Source: Spirochaetales bacterium (GTDB lineage Bacteria > Spirochaetota > Spirochaetia > DSM-2461). Taken from it: a stretch of DNA of 64,000 bases. The position numbers were made by a program, and so were the translations under genes. Positions 15,013-23,972 of the stretch are shown here, piece after piece. A model generated the notes under the pieces. The model did no database searches. It was not told the origin of the DNA and saw nothing but the letters and a program-made list of their open reading frames with translations. Position 1 is the first letter of the stretch, and the number at the start of each line of letters is the position of its first letter. The stretch spans positions 62,001-126,000 of the forward strand of contig JAQQAP010000011.1 in NCBI GenBank assembly GCA_028533045.1, in the 5' to 3' direction.

Positions 15013-15973
15013 GGGCAGAAAGATTTTATGGATTAGTGAAGAGACGAAGGCCAAGGATTTGGGCGGCAAGGTTTACATAGTGACCGGAGCCAATTCCGGC
15101 GTGGGCCTGGAAACGACCCGGCAGATAATCAAGCAGGGCGGACATGTGGTTATGGCCTGTCGCCGCACCGATGCGGCGGAAGAAGCGGCACTGAGTTTTA
15201 CAGGTTTAAAAGGCAGCTACGATGTGATTCCCCTGGATCTGGCCGACTTACAGAGTGTGCGCAATTTTGCTTCCGCCTTCCTTGGCAAGTATGACCGTCT
15301 GGACGGTTTGGATTGTAACGCCGGTATGGTGAGCATGGCCAGCGAGAAGAAGATGACCAAAGACGGCATAGAGCTGACCATTGGAATCAGTTACTACGGC
15401 CACTTCCTTTTGACCGAGCTCCTTCTGGACATCCTTAAGAAGACGGAAAACTCGCGCATTGCCATACTCTCCTCTGTGGTACATGCTGGTAATAAAAAGA
15501 ATCGCCATGATGTCCACCTGGATGACATCAATTTTAATAAGCGGCCCTACAATAACTTTGCCGCCTACAGCGAAGCCAAAGTGGCCAACGTTCTTTACGC
15601 TCTTGAGCTGGCGGACCGGCTCAAAGACACGGGCGTCACTACATCCTCCATTCACCCCGGATGGGCCCGTTCCAACTTTGGGAGCGGCGGTAACTTTCTG
15701 ACTCGTTTGGCCTTTTCCATCATGGCCCCCCTTACCCGGGGGATGTCCGACAGCAACGAAGAGGCGGCCCAGACTTCACTCCACTGCCTTCTTTCCGACG
15801 ACGCCCCCAGCCACTCCGGGGCCTACTTTAGCCAGAGCAGCGTTCTGTACCGCGACAGGGAGTGCAAGGCCGGCGGTTGGCCCATGACTTCACCCAACCC
15901 CAACGCACGGGACCTGGCCAAGGCCAAAGAGATGGTTAAGCAAAGCTACGCCATGGTTGGTCTGGAAAGGTAG
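15011..15973 (+). CDS. Short-chain dehydrogenase/reductase
   Basis: The 320-residue SDR has the Rossmann glycine motif TGANSGVG (about residues 25-32), the NAG-type segment LDCNAGMV, catalytic Ser in AILSSVVHAG and the YSEAK (YxxxK) catalytic pair. The profile is that of retinol-dehydrogenase/protochlorophyllide-reductase-like SDRs, which reduce or oxidise hydrophobic alcohols and aldehydes with NAD(P)H. The ATG at 15011 has AAGGAG nine bases upstream. It is followed after 15 bases by an AraC regulator and then a chemoreceptor, a likely operon in which the regulator may control the dehydrogenase through the repeats at 14981-15012. Substrate unknown. Confidence 0.88.
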   Translation: MGRKILWISEETKAKDLGGKVYIVTGANSGVGLETTRQIIKQGGHVVMACRRTDAAEEAALSFTGLKGSYDVIPLDLADLQSVRNFASAFLGKYDRLDGLDCNAGMVSMASEKKMTKDGIELTIGISYYGHFLLTELLLDILKKTENSRIAILSSVVHAGNKKNRHDVHLDDINFNKRPYNNFAAYSEAKVANVLYALELADRLKDTGVTTSSIHPGWARSNFGSGGNFLTRLAFSIMAPLTRGMSDSNEEAAQTSLHCLLSDDAPSHSGAYFSQSSVLYRDRECKAGGWPMTSPNPNARDLAKAKEMVKQSYAMVGLER

Positions 15974-15988
15974 AGGGGAGGAACCGGG

Positions 15989-16981
15989 ATGATTCAAAAT
16001 AAACGATTTGTCATGGACAAAAACCTGAGGCTGATGTTGGCCTTTCTTAAGGTGAATGAAGTTCAGGTTTTGCAGAAGGCTGATATCCCGGTAGACTTCT
16101 TTAGCCGAAAGGTGCTCTCTTTGACAGGGGAGGAGTACTTCCGCCTCTGGAACGCCATGATAGAATTGGCCAGTCGGGAGACACCCATTCCCCTAATGCT
16201 GGATAAGATTCCCCTTCATGCGGCAATAAATGTTCCCATGATGGCCGCCCTCTGCGCCCACGATTTTATCACCTTTACCCAAAGAATTCGTGAGTTTAAA
16301 CCTCTTATAGGTCCCCTTGTCCTGGAGTTGGACGAGACGAAGGAGTGTTACAGCGTCACAATCAAATCGGCTTTGCCGGAAATAACCCTCCATCCCATGG
16401 TTGTGGCTATCGAAACGATCTTCTTTGTGAAGATGATTCGCTACGCCACGGGGCGGCATATCGTTCCGCAAGCGGTAGAAACGAGTGAGCTTTTGGATGA
16501 TCCCGGTTACGAAGAGTATTTTGGGGTCAAACCCGCCAAGGGCCCGGTGAATAGAGTTGTTTTTAGACTGGAGGATGCCCGTATGGCCTTTGAAATGGAA
16601 AACGAAGCGGTTTGGCAGCAGTTGGAACCGGAATTGAGGCAGCGTCTGGAAGAGTTGGATACGGACACCTCCTTCGCCGCCCGGGTCAGGGCTATTTTAA
16701 CGGAACTCCTTCCCCTGGGACAGAGTTCCATCGACGGGGTATCGGATAAACTCTGTATTAGCCCCCGGACCCTGCAGCGCCGCTTAAAAGACGAGAACAC
16801 CACCTTTCAACAGCAGCTCAACCACAGCCGGGAGCTTCTTTCCCGCCATTACCTAAAGAATTCGGAACTGAATATAACGGAGATAGCCTTTCTATTGGGA
16901 TACGAGGAACCGAGTTCCTTTAGCCGGGCTTTTCATATCTGGACAGGTTTGGCCCCCGATGCCTTTAGGAGTGCCTCATGA
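15989..16981 (+). CDS. AraC family transcriptional regulator
   Basis: The 330-residue protein has an N-terminal ligand-type domain of the Arabinose_bd (AraC-like) group (about residues 20-210) and a C-terminal double helix-turn-helix domain (about 230-330). Recognisable pieces are [20 protein letters not shown] and [22 protein letters not shown]. Members activate neighbouring catabolic or stress genes on ligand binding. It has a strong ribosome site (GGGGAGGAACC). Its stop overlaps the start of the downstream chemoreceptor (ATGA), so the two are translationally coupled. It probably regulates the SDR-AraC-MCP operon; the ligand is unknown. Confidence 0.9.
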   Translation: MIQNKRFVMDKNLRLMLAFLKVNEVQVLQKADIPVDFFSRKVLSLTGEEYFRLWNAMIELASRETPIPLMLDKIPLHAAINVPMMAALCAHDFITFTQRIREFKPLIGPLVLELDETKECYSVTIKSALPEITLHPMVVAIETIFFVKMIRYATGRHIVPQAVETSELLDDPGYEEYFGVKPAKGPVNRVVFRLEDARMAFEMENEAVWQQLEPELRQRLEELDTDTSFAARVRAILTELLPLGQSSIDGVSDKLCISPRTLQRRLKDENTTFQQQLNHSRELLSRHYLKNSELNITEIAFLLGYEEPSSFSRAFHIWTGLAPDAFRSAS

Positions 16982-18807
16982 ATTGGGAAAAGAAGTATAG
17001 GTTAAGTGTTGTACTTAGTGTTATTTATCTGTTTATATCGACAAACCTTATTATGTCTTTATTAAACGTTTTCACCGGTGTAATAACGATGGAGGTAGCG
17101 CGGGGGTTTTTAAATTCACCTGCCGGTTTTCTCTATCTGCTTGTCATTCCCCTTTTGGCTTTCCTCGCTTCCCGCTGGGTTGTGCGCTGCAAGGAGAAGA
17201 GGGCGGAGGAATTCCTTGCCATGCACCGCCGCTATGATATCTATATTCTTTCTTTTCAGATGCTTGTGCCCCTCACCATGTTCCTTATGGGGCCGGTCAT
17301 GCTCCCCACTCTTCCGGAGGGAACGAAATGGGATCTCTTTTTTATCACTCTTTTTCTGAATTTGATGATTGCTCCTCCCCTTATTTCCTGGGCGACCTTT
17401 CAGTTTGAAAGGTTTGCCCGCGAAGCAGACTTGAAGGATACGGTCCTTGTTCCTCTGGGGCTTAAAATCGTATTTCTTATTAGTTCCTTCGCCCTGGGGA
17501 CAGTCGGTCTCTATATTGTTGTTCTTTTTCTTATTACCAAGGTCGCCTCGTCGGGAGGGACCTTTCCCTGGGGCGTTCTGGCCGCACCCGTTCTTATTGC
17601 CCTTGTTGCCTTTGCCAGCCTTGTGGTTCTTCTGCGGCAGATTTACCGCATCGTTCTGAATCCGGTGGAGCAGTTGAGTAAGCAGGTTCAGAGTATCAGC
17701 GGGGGGGATTTTACCACCCGCTTTCCCGTTTCTACGGCGGACGAACTGGGGGCCCTTTCCTATATGAGTAACAGCCTGGCCGAAAGCCTTACGGCCAGCT
17801 TCCGGGAGATAGGGACTACCATGGACAATTTGAGCCGGAACAAGAACAAACTGGGCGAGAGGGTTGAGTCGGTCGCCTCATCGGTGGGAACTATTGCGGA
17901 CAGTATTAATCAGTCTACCAATCAGATGGAAAACCACAGCAGCAGTATCGTACAGACCTCGGCGGGGATAGAGGAGCTGGCCCGCAATATAGAATCTCTG
18001 GGAGATAATATTTCCCATCAGAAAAACACCGTTGAATCCACCTCATCCGCTTCTCGGGAACTGACCGATGCCACCCTGGAACTGGACCGAATCAGCCGGG
18101 AAAGTAAGGTTCAGATCGATGAACTGGTGGTCGATGCGGACCGGGGAAGCGGTCTGATCTCGGAGATGAGCGGGATGATTGAGGAAGTCCGGGAGAGCAG
18201 CGAGTTTGTCATTAAGGCGAATACCATGATTAATGAAATCTCCGAAACCACCAACCTTTTAGCTATTAACGCCGCCATAGAAGCGGCCCATGCGGGAAAG
18301 GCGGGGCTGGGATTCGCCGTGGTGGCCGATGAGATTCGGAACCTGGCCATTACCACTTCGGAGGAGACGAAAAGCATAGGGGAAAATCTTAACCGGGTTA
18401 TGAGCCACATAAGCAATGTAACCGCCCAGTCGGTACAGGTGAACAGCGCCTTTGACCAGATACGATCCAATGTGGGACGGGTGGACTCCTCCGTTTCCGG
18501 GATTCGGGAGCTTATGGAAAGGATTAACGCCTTTATTGAGAAACTGGAGCAGGCTTTTACCGAACTAAACCGGGTTACCAGCGGGGTTACCACCGGAAGC
18601 GAAGAGATGAGAATCGGCAACGAAGATATGCTTTCCGCCGTAACACATCTTAAGGAGATCAGCGCCATGCTCAAGGACGCTTTGGAAGAGATCGCCGCCC
18701 AAACCGGGGGAATCCGGGACAGTTCGGGCAAGATGAACGAGAATAACAGCGAGACGGATAACTCCCTTAATCAGCTTAAGGAGATTCTGGGGCAGTATAA
18801 ATATTGA
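16978..18807 (+). CDS. Methyl-accepting chemotaxis protein with membrane-embedded sensor
   Basis: The 609-residue receptor begins with about six hydrophobic helices (residues 10-225) and no large periplasmic loop. A HAMP domain follows (about 222-275, [18 protein letters not shown]). The cytoplasmic signalling hairpin contains the highly conserved tip [20 protein letters not shown] and [15 protein letters not shown]. It passes signals to CheA/CheW at the cell pole. A multi-helix sensor suggests membrane or energy-state sensing. It is coupled to the AraC gene by an ATGA overlap, an unusual pairing of chemotaxis with a local transcription regulator. Confidence 0.93.
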   Translation: MNWEKKYRLSVVLSVIYLFISTNLIMSLLNVFTGVITMEVARGFLNSPAGFLYLLVIPLLAFLASRWVVRCKEKRAEEFLAMHRRYDIYILSFQMLVPLTMFLMGPVMLPTLPEGTKWDLFFITLFLNLMIAPPLISWATFQFERFAREADLKDTVLVPLGLKIVFLISSFALGTVGLYIVVLFLITKVASSGGTFPWGVLAAPVLIALVAFASLVVLLRQIYRIVLNPVEQLSKQVQSISGGDFTTRFPVSTADELGALSYMSNSLAESLTASFREIGTTMDNLSRNKNKLGERVESVASSVGTIADSINQSTNQMENHSSSIVQTSAGIEELARNIESLGDNISHQKNTVESTSSASRELTDATLELDRISRESKVQIDELVVDADRGSGLISEMSGMIEEVRESSEFVIKANTMINEISETTNLLAINAAIEAAHAGKAGLGFAVVADEIRNLAITTSEETKSIGENLNRVMSHISNVTAQSVQVNSAFDQIRSNVGRVDSSVSGIRELMERINAFIEKLEQAFTELNRVTSGVTTGSEEMRIGNEDMLSAVTHLKEISAMLKDALEEIAAQTGGIRDSSGKMNENNSETDNSLNQLKEILGQYKY

Positions 18808-18809
18808 AT

Positions 18810-18852
18810 ATCCCCACTACTTCACAAAACTGTTCAAAAAGCATGTGGGGAT
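18810..18852. terminator. Inverted repeat between convergent genes
   Basis: ATCCCCAC (18810-18817) and GTGGGGAT (18845-18852) can pair over a 27-base loop between the chemoreceptor stop and the convergent TauE/SafE gene. There is no T tract, so it is only a tentative transcription stop. Confidence 0.25.
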
Positions 18853-18876
18853 GACGCCGAGCGCTTTTGCGGCCGG

Positions 18877-19659
18877 TTAATTCAAGAGAGCGTTCACGGC
18901 CATAAAAAGGGCCGCCGCCAGGGTGGTATAGGCAAAGATGACTTTAAGCTTCTTTTTGTCTGTTTTCACCGCCAGTTTTCCCCCTATCACGCCGCCCGCA
19001 ATGGCCGCCGCAGCGGGAAGCAGGGCCGTTTGCAGGTCAAAATGTCCTCCCGCCCAGTGGCCGGCCAATCCCATTAAAGCCGTGGCGGCCACCATGGCCG
19101 ATGAGGTTCCCACCGCAATTCCCATGGGAACACCGCAGAAGAGAACCATTAGGGGGACTTTGAAGGAGCCTCCCGAAATCCCCAGGGCTCCCGAGAAGAG
19201 TCCGACCACGGCGCATACCGGTATGGCCACCCAGAGGTTAACCGTGTAGCTTGCCTCGCCGAACTGCCTGTGCCAGTAGCCAAAGCGCTTCTCGGTCTGG
19301 ATGGGCCGTTCCTCCACCTTTTTAAGCATGAGAAAACCGGCGATGACCAGAAGTCCCGAGAAGACTAACTTAAGAGTTGTTCCGCTCACATAGTCGGAAA
19401 AATAGCCTCCCACCAGGGCCATAATGTCCGTGGGGGGATCAATCACCAGGGCCAGCTTCCAATCGACCAACTTTTTCTTATGGAAAATTATCATCCCCGC
19501 CAGGGCGCTGCTCATGAGAATGAACTGGCCCGTGGCTGCCGCTTCGTGCATGGAGAGACCGGTCAGGACCAGGGCGAGTACATAAAAATTCCCGCCCCCT
19601 CTGCCTGTCATCGTCATAATTATGGCGATGGCGAATATTACAAGAGTAACTATTAGCAT
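18877..19659 (-). CDS. TauE/SafE family membrane transporter
   Basis: The 260-residue protein has about eight helices and the two Gly-rich repeats of the TauE/SafE (DUF81) family: MTMTGRGGGNFYVLALVLTG near the start, and VGLFSGALGISGGSFKVPLM with VAATALMGLAGH in the second half. Family members are proposed to export or import sulfite, sulfonates or other sulfur anions. It lies 12 bases downstream of a rhodanese gene on the same strand, and that pairing strengthens a role in sulfur compound handling. The direction and substrate of transport are not evident. Confidence 0.88.
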   Translation of the reverse strand: MLIVTLVIFAIAIIMTMTGRGGGNFYVLALVLTGLSMHEAAATGQFILMSSALAGMIIFHKKKLVDWKLALVIDPPTDIMALVGGYFSDYVSGTTLKLVFSGLLVIAGFLMLKKVEERPIQTEKRFGYWHRQFGEASYTVNLWVAIPVCAVVGLFSGALGISGGSFKVPLMVLFCGVPMGIAVGTSSAMVAATALMGLAGHWAGGHFDLQTALLPAAAAIAGGVIGGKLAVKTDKKKLKVIFAYTTLAAALFMAVNALLN

Positions 19660-19671
19660 GTCAGATTTCCC

Positions 19672-20058
19672 TTAACCCAGTTTTTTAAAAACTTTGCCGG
19701 GCATGATTTCCGGGATGAGGGCCGTATAGCCGCCGTCAATATTCCTGACCTTGTCGTATCCCAGAGTCTGGAGGTAGAAGAACGCCATGGTGGAGCGGTT
19801 TCCCCCGGAGCAGAAAAGACCGATTGTCTTGTCCTTGGGGATCTCTTCCAGTCTTTCCGGGAGTTTGTCCAGGGGAATAGTGAGGACCGGAATAAAATGG
19901 TCCAGTTTAATATCTAGTGTTTCTCTTTCCGCTTCTGAACGCACATCCAAAAGAAGGGCCTCTTTGTTGTTCAGAAGATCGGCGGCGGCGATTTTATGGT
20001 TACCCTTGGCAAAGTAGTCGAGGGTCATGGTTTTGAGTAATTTGTTCATATCGTTCAT
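19672..20058 (-). CDS. Rhodanese-like sulfurtransferase
   Basis: A single rhodanese domain of 128 residues. The ATG at 20058 is chosen because AAGGA lies eight bases upstream; a longer in-frame ORF to 20142 lacks this. Motifs are ALLLDVRSEAE (CH2A-type region) and the active-site loop FCSGGNRS with catalytic Cys, then NIDGGYTAL. Such proteins transfer sulfane sulfur or act in sulfur sensing in the cytoplasm. It heads a two-gene unit with TauE/SafE. Confidence 0.88.
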   Translation of the reverse strand: MNDMNKLLKTMTLDYFAKGNHKIAAADLLNNKEALLLDVRSEAERETLDIKLDHFIPVLTIPLDKLPERLEEIPKDKTIGLFCSGGNRSTMAFFYLQTLGYDKVRNIDGGYTALIPEIMPGKVFKKLG

Positions 20059-20269
20059 ATTTATTTCCTTATTAAGTTTTATTAAGAGTGTAGAGTTGAT
20101 TTTGTTGTTAAAACCTAATAGCCGTTCCACCAGCAGGGACAAAGTCTTTTGTTTCCCATTAAGAAATCCTTTTTACGATATTAATTCAATTTAACAATTT
20201 TACATATTTACGTCAATGTTATTGATATCAACTCCGGAATTTCCCCCATTTCTCGGGGAAAAAATAGAA

Positions 20270-20297
20270 TTGTCAATTTTCCTATAATCGTTATACT
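20270..20297 (+). promoter_or_regulatory. Sigma70-type promoter for hemerythrin gene
   Basis: TTGTCA (20270-20275), a 16-base spacer and TATACT (20292-20297) lie about 55 bases upstream of the ATG at 20354; each hexamer matches consensus at 5/6. A TTGATATCAA palindrome at 20222-20231 just upstream could be an operator. Confidence 0.5.
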
Positions 20298-20353
20298 TAG
20301 ATTATATACCCCGCTTTGCCCGGCCCTGCCGCAAGAAAGGAGAGCATGAATAA

Positions 20354-21247
20354 ATGGCCCTTATCGATTTCGATATTTACAACTTTGATGAGTTTGAAAT
20401 CTTCCACTGGGATGACAATCTTCTTATCCACCATGAAGAGATCGATAATCAGCATCGCTCCCTGGTCGCCCTCCTTAATCGGCTTGCCCGGGCCATGGTC
20501 AACAACAATGACGGTCATATAGAGAAGGCCTTTGGGGAGTTGGTCGATTATGCGGATTATCATTTTAAGACGGAAGATGCCTATTGGGCAGAGCATATGG
20601 GCGACGACGACTGGGTTAAGGCCCATCACAAGGTTCACGACTCCTTATTGCCTCAGCTTATGGAAATGAGGAAGAAAGGGGAGGATAGGGAGAAGGACGA
20701 TCTGATGGAAGAGCTGGTCTCTTTTCTTATCAGATGGCTGGCCTATCACATCATAGATAACGATAAGAGAATGTCTCTGGCCGTGTCGGAAATCATCAAG
20801 GGAAAAAGCAACGAGGAGGCCAAGGCGTTCTCCCGTGACAAGATGAACGGTTCCCTTCAGACGCTTACGGAGACAATACTAAAAATGTACGACGGCCTTT
20901 CGAGCAATACGATTCATCTGATGAAGGAAAGAAGGCTCAGACTTCAGCTGGAAGAGGCCCTCTGTGCTGCAAACGAAGACCTGGAACGGCTGGCCATCAC
21001 CGATACGCTCACCGGGCTTTTTAACAGGAGACATTTTAATGATCTGGGGCATCAGGAGTTTAAACGGGCCGCACGGGATCATGTTTCTTTGGGTTTTATT
21101 GAGATTGATATTGATTTCTTCAAGACCGTTAACGACACGAAGGGGCATCAGGAGGGAGACCGGATTCTGGAACGGCTGGTTTCCACGGCGGACAAAATGC
21201 TCTATAAAGCGAAGGAAACGGGCCGGAACAAAACGGTGGTTTTCTAG
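20354..21247 (+). CDS. Hemerythrin-domain protein with GGDEF domain lacking its active site
   Basis: Residues about 15-150 form a bacteriohemerythrin domain (IDNQHRSL, YADYHFKTED, HHKVHD, HIIDND supply the di-iron His/Asp/Glu ligands), an O2 or redox sensor. A helical linker follows. The C-terminal part begins as a normal GGDEF domain (ITDTLTGLFNRRHF, IDIDFFKTVNDTKGHQEGDR) but jumps after ILERL straight to the C-terminal ADKMLYKAKETGRNK. The roughly 75 residues holding the GG(D/E)EF active site, present in the Amt-GGDEF protein at 25365, are missing with the frame intact. Cyclic-di-GMP synthesis should therefore be impossible. The start is ATG 20354 behind AAAGGAGAG. Confidence 0.88.
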   Translation: MALIDFDIYNFDEFEIFHWDDNLLIHHEEIDNQHRSLVALLNRLARAMVNNNDGHIEKAFGELVDYADYHFKTEDAYWAEHMGDDDWVKAHHKVHDSLLPQLMEMRKKGEDREKDDLMEELVSFLIRWLAYHIIDNDKRMSLAVSEIIKGKSNEEAKAFSRDKMNGSLQTLTETILKMYDGLSSNTIHLMKERRLRLQLEEALCAANEDLERLAITDTLTGLFNRRHFNDLGHQEFKRAARDHVSLGFIEIDIDFFKTVNDTKGHQEGDRILERLVSTADKMLYKAKETGRNKTVVF

Positions 21248-21268
21248 GCTGCCCGTTCGAAAGGGAGC

Positions 21269-23284
21269 TTACTTTTTCTCCTTAATCAGGATTTCCTTAC
21301 CCTGTAAAAACTGTGAATATTTGGCATCCTCCCCCAGAATATGGTTCATAACCCAGTCCTGAAGGAAGTCGAGTACTTCGTTACTCAGTACGGAGGCTCC
21401 CGATTCCAGTTCTTTCCTTAGGGTGCGCGCCTTGCTCAGAAGGACATGATGCTGTTTTATATGAGCTTCCTTGTGGGGGTAGTCGTACTGGGCAAAGTTG
21501 AGTTCTTCCGTGTCAAAGTGATAGTCCGTATAGTCTACCAGTTCGTCCAGAGTGGAGAGAAGAATATCATCCCCCTGACCGGACTCCATATTTTCATAGA
21601 GCCGTTGGATGAGGCTTATGAGAATCTTATGCTGCTCGTCGAATTCGTCTATCTTTACGCTTAGCCCGGGATTCCAGCTTACGAACTGGTCAAAGCCCAG
21701 GGTCATGAGCATTTCCACGATTTTGGCCGATTGATTAGACAGCTCTTTGAAGAGATGATCCGCTCGCCGCTCTACCTTGGCTTCCACCGCTTCCAGGATC
21801 TTGGCTACTGTCATGTGGAGGGCGTTGTGCTCGGTTGTAATCAGTTTATGCTTTTCCCTGTCATCTTCGCAGCAGCCCCGGTCAAGCCATTGGCCCAGTT
21901 CGCACTGGTGGGAATCTATGAGGTTGGCTTCATTTACCGGCATGGTCCCGTCAATAACGGCCCGGCAGGTAGCTACCCAGTTGATGTGGGAGAGAATCAG
22001 GTTGGATATCTGGAATTTCCGTTCACTTCCTTCTTGTTCATTGTGGCTTAAACCGGAGTAGGAGAAAGCGGTCGTTTTGTTCATCATATCTCCCAGAAGG
22101 GTGTTGAAGGTAAGGAAAGAGCCGGAAATCTTGGTCATGACAAGATTCAGGTGGCGCAAGTCGTAGTCCAGAGAGGACATGTCCCTGTCCAAGTCGGCAG
22201 CCACGTAGCGGGCGTTCTCGAAGATACCGGTTATGCTGCTCGAAGCCAGCCCCATCTCTCCCATGCTGAGGGAGGTGTTGTTACTTATTTGCTGTAGCTG
22301 TTCGGCGCTGGCCAGAACATCTTCGGTGCTGCGAAAAACCTCTTCGGTCTGCCCTTTTATCTGTCCCAGGGCCTGGTTCAGGTCGGAAACGCCCCGGTCT
22401 ATGTCACGGAAGGCTTCGCCGCTCTCCTTACTGTATCGGGAGGTTTTTTCTATCTGGTCGACCAGGGCGCTGAGGGTGACGCTTATGGTTCCGGCGTTTT
22501 CTGAAGTGGATTCGGCCAGTTTGCGTATCTCTTCGGCTACGACGGCGAATCCCCGTCCCGCATCCCCCGCGTGGGCCGCTTCGATGGCGGCGTTCATGGA
22601 GAGAATATTGGTGGTGGAGGCAATGTCGTTAATAACCGTAATCATATCCAGGACGTCTTTGACTTTGTCCCTGATAGAGTCGATTTCTTCATCGGTGGAG
22701 TTTATCTTGTCCCGACCCGTAGAGGTGGTATCTACCAGACCGCTCATTTGTCGGGTTTTTTCATCAACAATTTCCGTCACCCGTTTTAGGTTATGATTCA
22801 CCGACCCGATAGATTCGGATACGGCATTGATACTTCCTTCCTGAATCAGCATCTGATCCTTGAGGCTTCCAATGGTGGCGTGTATCTCTTCCACTGCGGC
22901 TGAGCCTTCGGAGATCTCGAGGGAGAGCTTATTGGCTACGTCCGAGTTGTCCCGGGCAATGGTAACTGTGGAGGAGCTGTAACCAAGAGCCTTTTGGATA
23001 TTCCGGGAGAGGCGCGTGCTGGACCGTTCGGACTTTTGGATTATGAGCTGGGTCTCCTTAAAGTACTGGCGGACGGAACTTAAAAACTCCTGTAGTGTTT
23101 CCAGAAGAGATTTTAGGGGTGTTTTCTTAAGGGGAGATATATTATCGACGGACATTCCCTTTAAATGGTTGTCCAGAAATTCGACTCCTTTTTCTTTATC
23201 TTTATTCATAAGAAGCATCATAGCGAGGATAATAAGAAACTCTCCCAGGGAGAGCAGGGCAAGAACAACAAGGATTACTTTCAT
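21269..23284 (-). CDS. Chemoreceptor with CZB and C-terminal hemerythrin domains
   Basis: This 671-residue protein has one N-terminal membrane helix (residues 3-26) and no periplasmic domain. A coiled-coil signalling region follows, with the conserved MCP tip [19 protein letters not shown] and GRGFAVVAEEIRKLA. Next comes a chemoreceptor zinc-binding (CZB) domain (HINW, CELGQW, HNALH; about residues 420-500) and a C-terminal bacteriohemerythrin (about 540-660: DEFDEQH, YTDYHFDTEE, HIKQHH, MNHILGEDAKY). It probably couples oxygen or redox state (di-iron) and Zn/oxidant state to CheA. It converges on another hemerythrin protein at 21247. Confidence 0.92.
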   Translation of the reverse strand: MKVILVVLALLSLGEFLIILAMMLLMNKDKEKGVEFLDNHLKGMSVDNISPLKKTPLKSLLETLQEFLSSVRQYFKETQLIIQKSERSSTRLSRNIQKALGYSSSTVTIARDNSDVANKLSLEISEGSAAVEEIHATIGSLKDQMLIQEGSINAVSESIGSVNHNLKRVTEIVDEKTRQMSGLVDTTSTGRDKINSTDEEIDSIRDKVKDVLDMITVINDIASTTNILSMNAAIEAAHAGDAGRGFAVVAEEIRKLAESTSENAGTISVTLSALVDQIEKTSRYSKESGEAFRDIDRGVSDLNQALGQIKGQTEEVFRSTEDVLASAEQLQQISNNTSLSMGEMGLASSSITGIFENARYVAADLDRDMSSLDYDLRHLNLVMTKISGSFLTFNTLLGDMMNKTTAFSYSGLSHNEQEGSERKFQISNLILSHINWVATCRAVIDGTMPVNEANLIDSHQCELGQWLDRGCCEDDREKHKLITTEHNALHMTVAKILEAVEAKVERRADHLFKELSNQSAKIVEMLMTLGFDQFVSWNPGLSVKIDEFDEQHKILISLIQRLYENMESGQGDDILLSTLDELVDYTDYHFDTEELNFAQYDYPHKEAHIKQHHVLLSKARTLRKELESGASVLSNEVLDFLQDWVMNHILGEDAKYSQFLQGKEILIKEKK

Positions 23285-23453
23285 TGATAAACTCCGTAGG
23301 GCATAGTAATTTATGATTCTGAAAACTGCAACCGTATTTTTCCTATTGTAGGTTATCGTTGTTTATTGATTCATTTTCCCTTTGGTTCTCTTTATGTGAA
23401 GAGAAAAAAACACATTCTTCATTAGGAATACACGCGGTTTTTGCTTTTTTGTC

Positions 23454-23482
23454 TTGTCCGATTTGGTTTATTTCCCTATTCT
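23454..23482 (+). promoter_or_regulatory. Candidate promoter for lipoprotein/LysM pair
   Basis: TTGTCC (23454-23459), a 17-base spacer and TATTCT (23477-23482) lie 59 bases upstream of the lipoprotein ATG at 23541. The rest of the 256-base gap to the chemoreceptor start shows nothing else I can assign. Confidence 0.35.
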
Positions 23483-23540
23483 ATGAACAAATAATTGCGA
23501 TTCCAGGATTTGAATCCCGTTCGCAACGAAGGATAGAAAA

Positions 23541-23972
23541 ATGAGAATGAAGAGTAAATGGCTCTTAGCTTTACTTATTGTTAACGCCCTTTTTCTGGCG
23601 TCCTGTGCGTCCGAACCGGCTTCTGCCGAAGACGGGGCTCGCGCTCAATCCCTGTCTGCCGCTGATGCTAAAAAGGCTGCCGATGAAGCCAGAGCGAAGG
23701 CCGATGAAGTGAAGGCTTTTAAAGCCGCTGCCGATGAGTATGAATCGGCTCTGGAGCTGTATGAGCAGGCTGCTACAGCGGAAACGTCCGGTGACGGTAC
23801 TGCCGCCATTGCTTTATATGACCAGTCCACTGTGGAATTTACCAAGGCCCAATCCCTTGCGGAAGAAGCAAGAGAGGCTGCCCTGGCCGCCATGGCGGAA
23901 GTGGATAAAGCTATTAGTGAGACAGAGCAGAAAGCGGAAGAAGCCCTTAATACTACCGGGGAGGAGCAGTAA
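23541..23972 (+). CDS. Ala/Glu-rich coiled-coil lipoprotein
   Basis: The 143-residue product has a lipoprotein signal ending LFLASC. The mature part is very rich in Ala, Glu and Lys and is predicted almost entirely helical (AADEYESALELYEQAATAE, EEAREAALAAMAEVDKAISE), a TPR-like or coiled-coil arrangement. AAGGA lies upstream of the ATG. Its TAA overlaps the ATG of the next exported protein, so the pair is translationally coupled. It is likely a periplasmic-facing envelope protein; no specific family recognised. Confidence 0.8.
   Translation: MRMKSKWLLALLIVNALFLASCASEPASAEDGARAQSLSAADAKKAADEARAKADEVKAFKAAADEYESALELYEQAATAETSGDGTAAIALYDQSTVEFTKAQSLAEEAREAALAAMAEVDKAISETEQKAEEALNTTGEEQ

Noticed and set aside
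3348-23353. Shared 12-mer CCTATTGTAGGT at about 3349 and 23342
   Set aside because: At 3349 it is explained by the uxaC -10 element (TACAAT on the minus strand); the second copy has no good -35, so a common operator is not supported.
23500-23530. tRNA T-arm-like sequence (GGATTTGAATCCC) upstream of the lipoprotein gene
   Set aside because: No matching anticodon arm, D arm or acceptor stem on either strand; the neighbouring bases belong to a coding sequence.
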